This document shows, piece after piece, positions 5,425-7,909 of a stretch of 7,909 nucleotides of DNA. The notes under the pieces are model-generated. The model was not told where the DNA came from and did no database searches. It saw only the letters and a program-made list of their open reading frames with translations. How positions within the stretch are numbered: the stretch's first letter is position 1; the number at the start of each line of letters is the position of its first letter. Made by a program: the position numbers and the translations under genes. The stretch is from assembly GCA_041485845.1 (NCBI GenBank), contig JBGPKH010000425.1, positions 1 to 7,909 of the forward strand, given 5' to 3'. The stretch comes from OMOG01 sp041485845 (GTDB lineage Bacteria > Acidobacteriota > Terriglobia > Bryobacterales > Bryobacteraceae).

Positions 5425-6388
5425 TCAGGGTGTAGCCGAGATTGATGGCCTTCTGCGCCTCCCGCGACTCCTGCACCAGAAATTCGTGAATGTCGTAGGG
5501 GTGCGTTCCCCCGGTGAACCAGTGGCTCACCCAGTCGAAACCGTGGTGCAGCAGTTCGCCGTGCTCATCGATATCGGCATCGAGGACCACGAAGTCCGAG
5601 CCGGGAATCAGCGCGACGGTCACCTGCATGCTCGCTTCGCGAATGCTCTGCTTGATACTGAGCATCTCCGTCACTTCGGAACGAAACTGGCTGGGAACGT
5701 TGCCGCGATGGCCTTCGGCGTCCTCGGCCACGTGCCACTCTTTGAAATCGTCGATCTTGTCGCGGACGTTGCGGACGACATCCGCCAGTTCCGGTTCGGC
5801 AATGGCGAGGATGCGCTCGCGGCCAATCGCGACCATCTGCCGTACAAACGAAAGAAACGATTTCTCGCTCACCGGCTCGCGAACCGTGGCCAGCTTGTAG
5901 TACAGGTTGAGCATGCTGGTTTTCGCGATGGCGGCCGGTCCCGCCGTTACGCTGTCGTAAGTATCTCCGGCCAGGGTCCCGAGTTTGCTTCCCCCTTCGA
6001 ATAAGGTCAGATCGGGGCTCTCGCTGAGCCGCGCCCGCAGCGGCTCGAAAGTGCCGTCGAGCGCGGCCCACGGCACAAATTGCGAACGCCATCGGCCTGG
6101 GTCTCGCGGTACGGTCTGCTGCTCGGACACCACTTGGCCGGCGTTGACGGAAAAGAAACCTGAATTGAGAAGCCGGTAACGCATCGGCGTAATGCGGCAG
6201 AGGTACGGCCCGGCCGGAACGGCCTGCAAGGAAAAGTCCACCGGTCCTTCCGAAAAATCGATGCGCTTGGTGTCACCTAATTGCCGATTGTCCACCGCGC
6301 GGAAGAACGCGACCTCGGTGGAGTTCTCTTCCAGAAAATCGCCCTCCACATCCATGAGGGTCAGCCGGAAAGTGCCTTTCGTCGCCAT
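5414..6388 (-). CDS. Hypothetical protein, 324 residues, beta-rich N-terminus and His-rich C-terminus
   Basis: I do not recognise this protein. The start is ATG 6388, with AAAGGA ten bases upstream; a longer reading from 6460 would overlap the preceding gene and is unlikely. Residues 3-95 alternate like a beta-sandwich (GTFRLTLMDVEG, then VPAGPYLCRITP, then FFSVNAGQVVSEQQ), similar in style to carboxypeptidase-regulatory or carbohydrate-binding folds. Residues 155-255 are helical and charged. The C-terminal part has strands TVALIPGSDFVVLDADID (257-274) followed by six histidines between 276 and 301, including HH at 281-282 and THPYDIHEF, suggestive of metal binding. There is no signal peptide, so it is probably cytoplasmic. 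It starts 43 bp after the copper monooxygenase stop on the same strand and is probably cotranscribed with it; no functional link is shown. Confidence 0.78.
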   Translation of the reverse strand: MATKGTFRLTLMDVEGDFLEENSTEVAFFRAVDNRQLGDTKRIDFSEGPVDFSLQAVPAGPYLCRITPMRYRLLNSGFFSVNAGQVVSEQQTVPRDPGRWRSQFVPWAALDGTFEPLRARLSESPDLTLFEGGSKLGTLAGDTYDSVTAGPAAIAKTSMLNLYYKLATVREPVSEKSFLSFVRQMVAIGRERILAIAEPELADVVRNVRDKIDDFKEWHVAEDAEGHRGNVPSQFRSEVTEMLSIKQSIREASMQVTVALIPGSDFVVLDADIDEHGELLHHGFDWVSHWFTGGTHPYDIHEFLVQESREAQKAINLGYTLITV

Positions 6389-6431
6389 GGACCGGTGGTC
6401 CTTTCTCCAGAGCGCTCGCCGCTCAGGGAAC

Positions 6432-7754
6432 CTACAGCGGATTGCCCAGCAGAACCGCAATTCCTCCCTGCGCGATGAAACTCACGTACACCAGGCACAT
6501 TTCATCCTCGGTGCTCTCGCCCCACCGGATGGTGCGATCGGTGGTGTTATCGAAAACGCAGGATGCCTTGATCTTCGAACGATACGGCAGCGGCACGGGC
6601 TTCTGGTAAGTGTAGAAGCCCTGCCAGTGGAAGTCCCAGTCGTCGATCTTGATGAGCGGCGCCTCGGCGCCGTCCGGCTGGACGAGGTCGGCGCGAATCT
6701 GCCTTCCGAGCTGGTGCATGTGCGGAGCGATGCCGATTGCGGAAAACTGGGGAACCAAGGCGTCCGGAATCGGAAAGCCGTAGTCGTCCAGATTCAGATT
6801 GAGCGAGGCATCCACCTGCTGCCCCATCGAGCCCGGCGGCAGGACAAACTTATCGTTCAGGATGGGCAGGCTGAACAGCCGGTTCTCCGGCTTCTTGTCA
6901 TGGAAGTAGAGACCCACGCGGGTCTGGTCGGGACCCGGCGGATCCCCGGCGGCCAAATTGTAATGCACCTGCATGATGACGTAGACGCCCTTGGGAACCA
7001 GGACCCCGATATCCTTCGGCAGCTCCGCGGGATTCATTCCGGGCACCCAGGCGCCCAACATGCCGCCTGCCGCCTTCAGCAGTCCCGGACCGGCGCCCGG
7101 GGTGATCAGCGGCCCGCCCCAACAATCGTAGCCCGGATCGGCATCCTGCTCGTCGAGTGCCAGCGCGCGCTTGATTTGTGCCGGGTCGTCGGTCAGGTAA
7201 AGAATGACGTGGTGTACCACCGAGCGGATGCCGGGCACGATATCCACCGCGCGCACCCAGCGCTCCTGGTCCACCGCGTTGGGAAGAACGAAGCAGCGGT
7301 AGCGGTCGGGGCGGTCCTCGCGCGCCACGGGCAGGTAGGCCACCGGCATGCTGACGATCTGGTCGGGCTGGCCCAGGCGCCACTCGCTCGCGTAGACCAC
7401 GGGTGCGGGCAGGTCGCCCGGGTCGCCCTGCGGCATGCCGGCGTCCAGCCAGTCGAGAATGGTCTGTCGCTGGTCGTCGCTGAGGCTGAGATTATTCTGG
7501 AAATCGCCGTGGCCGGGAACGGGCTTCCACGGCGGCATGATCCCGAGCTGCAGCGCGGCGCGGATGGCACGCCCCTGCGCCTGGGCGTCCTCGTAGCTCA
7601 TCAACGCGAAAGGCGCGATGTCGTTCGGGCGATGGCACATCTGGCATTTCTGCTGGATGATGCGCGAGACTTCGCGGGAATAAGTCGGCTGTGCGTTAGC
7701 CGCCGTGGCTACGGCGAACGCCATCAGGATCGTATGGATGAAGTGCCGGCGCAT
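6432..7754 (-). CDS. Exported cytochrome c / copper type II ascorbate-dependent monooxygenase-like protein
   Basis: A 440-residue protein. Residues 1-21 are a signal peptide (MRRH, hydrophobic core, ANA before Gln22), so it acts outside the cytoplasmic membrane. A c-type haem site CQMCH (Cys37, Cys40, His41) follows, with Met73 in GIMPPW a plausible axial ligand. From about 120 it matches the PHM/dopamine beta-monooxygenase fold with the full copper ligand set: His181-His182 (VVHHVILY), His264 (MQVHYN), His345 and His347 (APHMHQLG) and Met419 (DEMC). Cys154, Cys211, Cys399 and Cys420 may form disulfides. Family members hydroxylate C-H bonds using O2 and two copper sites; here the haem domain could supply electrons. 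Substrate is unknown. It is the first gene of a two-gene unit. GAGGGG lies 12 bases before the ATG, slightly far, but the signal peptide supports this start. Confidence 0.9.
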   Translation of the reverse strand: MRRHFIHTILMAFAVATAANAQPTYSREVSRIIQQKCQMCHRPNDIAPFALMSYEDAQAQGRAIRAALQLGIMPPWKPVPGHGDFQNNLSLSDDQRQTILDWLDAGMPQGDPGDLPAPVVYASEWRLGQPDQIVSMPVAYLPVAREDRPDRYRCFVLPNAVDQERWVRAVDIVPGIRSVVHHVILYLTDDPAQIKRALALDEQDADPGYDCWGGPLITPGAGPGLLKAAGGMLGAWVPGMNPAELPKDIGVLVPKGVYVIMQVHYNLAAGDPPGPDQTRVGLYFHDKKPENRLFSLPILNDKFVLPPGSMGQQVDASLNLNLDDYGFPIPDALVPQFSAIGIAPHMHQLGRQIRADLVQPDGAEAPLIKIDDWDFHWQGFYTYQKPVPLPYRSKIKASCVFDNTTDRTIRWGESTEDEMCLVYVSFIAQGGIAVLLGNPL

Positions 7755-7784
7755 GAAACGGATGAACCCCTCAGGCTGGCTAAC

Positions 7785-7814
7785 ATCTTACCGCACCACC
7801 GGCGGTTACTCCAA
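7785..7814 (-). promoter_or_regulatory. Candidate promoter of the copper monooxygenase unit
   Basis: On the minus strand TTGGAG (7814-7809, 3 of 6 matches) and TAAGAT (7790-7785, 4 of 6) are 18 bases apart. Initiation near 7778 would give a leader of about 24 bases carrying the GAGGGG ribosome binding site (7772-7767). Unlike several genes here, this would not be leaderless. The spacer contains ACCGC/GCGGT, a 5-bp inverted repeat. The match is modest. Confidence 0.35.
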
Positions 7815-7816
7815 TC

Positions 7817-7836
7817 CGCAGTTAAAACGGACTGCG
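7817..7836. repeat. Inverted repeat CGCAGT-N8-ACTGCG, possible operator
   Basis: Two perfect 6-base half-sites are separated by eight bases, TAAAACGG. The site sits just upstream of the candidate -35 of the copper monooxygenase gene, between it and a possible divergent start at 7877. The geometry would suit a dimeric regulator, but a short repeat like this can arise by chance. Confidence 0.3.
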
Positions 7837-7876
7837 ATTCAGACAGTGGGGGAGGGCGGCGGGAGGGATCAGCGCG

Positions 7877-7909
7877 GTGAAAACGGCAGCGGCGAACAAC
7901 GAGTCGGCA
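7877..7909 (+). CDS. Possible start of a divergent gene, 11 codons visible
   Basis: GTG 7877 opens a frame that runs to the window edge (MKTAAANNESA). GGGAGGG lies about nine bases upstream and would be a good ribosome binding site. Too little is visible to judge coding potential or product; the purine-rich stretch before it (7847-7867) could also be non-coding. Confidence 0.3.
   Translation, partial: MKTAAANNESA

Noticed and set aside
6192..7880. 562-codon open frame on the plus strand opposite the copper monooxygenase and its companion
   Set aside because: It lies antisense to a protein with a signal peptide, CxxCH and all copper ligands. Long antisense frames are common in GC-rich DNA, and this one shows no motif.

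Overview
The window is GC-rich, gene-dense bacterial chromosome. It looks like an acidobacterium, probably of the Bryobacterales/Solibacter type. That placement is inferred from base composition and from the combination of a c-type cytochrome fused to a PHM-like copper monooxygenase, a lone B12-type radical SAM protein and an ROK kinase. I see no rRNA, tRNA, CRISPR array, insertion sequence or phage gene.

Layout. From left to right: the 3' end of an M19 membrane dipeptidase (+); a B12-binding radical SAM protein (-) whose 3' end overlaps the dipeptidase tail to tail; an unrecognised 200-residue protein (-); a divergent intergenic region with nine copies of a 9-bp GC-rich repeat; an ROK sugar kinase (+); a SLATT-like two-TM protein with a coiled coil and a C-terminal beta-sandwich (+); a hypC hydrogenase-maturation gene broken by one in-frame TAA (+); a 52-codon small ORF (+); and a two-gene minus-strand unit made of an exported haem-c/copper type II monooxygenase followed after 43 bp by a 324-residue protein with a His-rich C-terminus. 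The last bases may hold the start of another + strand gene.

How the genes relate. Most look like independent single-gene units rather than a pathway. The only convincing operon is the copper monooxygenase plus its downstream partner. Four starts (radical SAM, ROK, SLATT, hypC) lack a convincing Shine-Dalgarno sequence and instead have a TAtnAT-like hexamer 7 to 10 bases before the start codon, which suggests leaderless transcripts. Four other starts carry purine-rich ribosome binding sites. The hypC start supports the leaderless reading, because only the TTG placed this way puts the essential cysteine at position 2.

The best candidates for something undescribed are the SLATT/coiled-coil/beta-sandwich protein with no visible nucleotide-sensor partner, the decaying orphan hypC, and the cytochrome/copper monooxygenase with its unrecognised companion.
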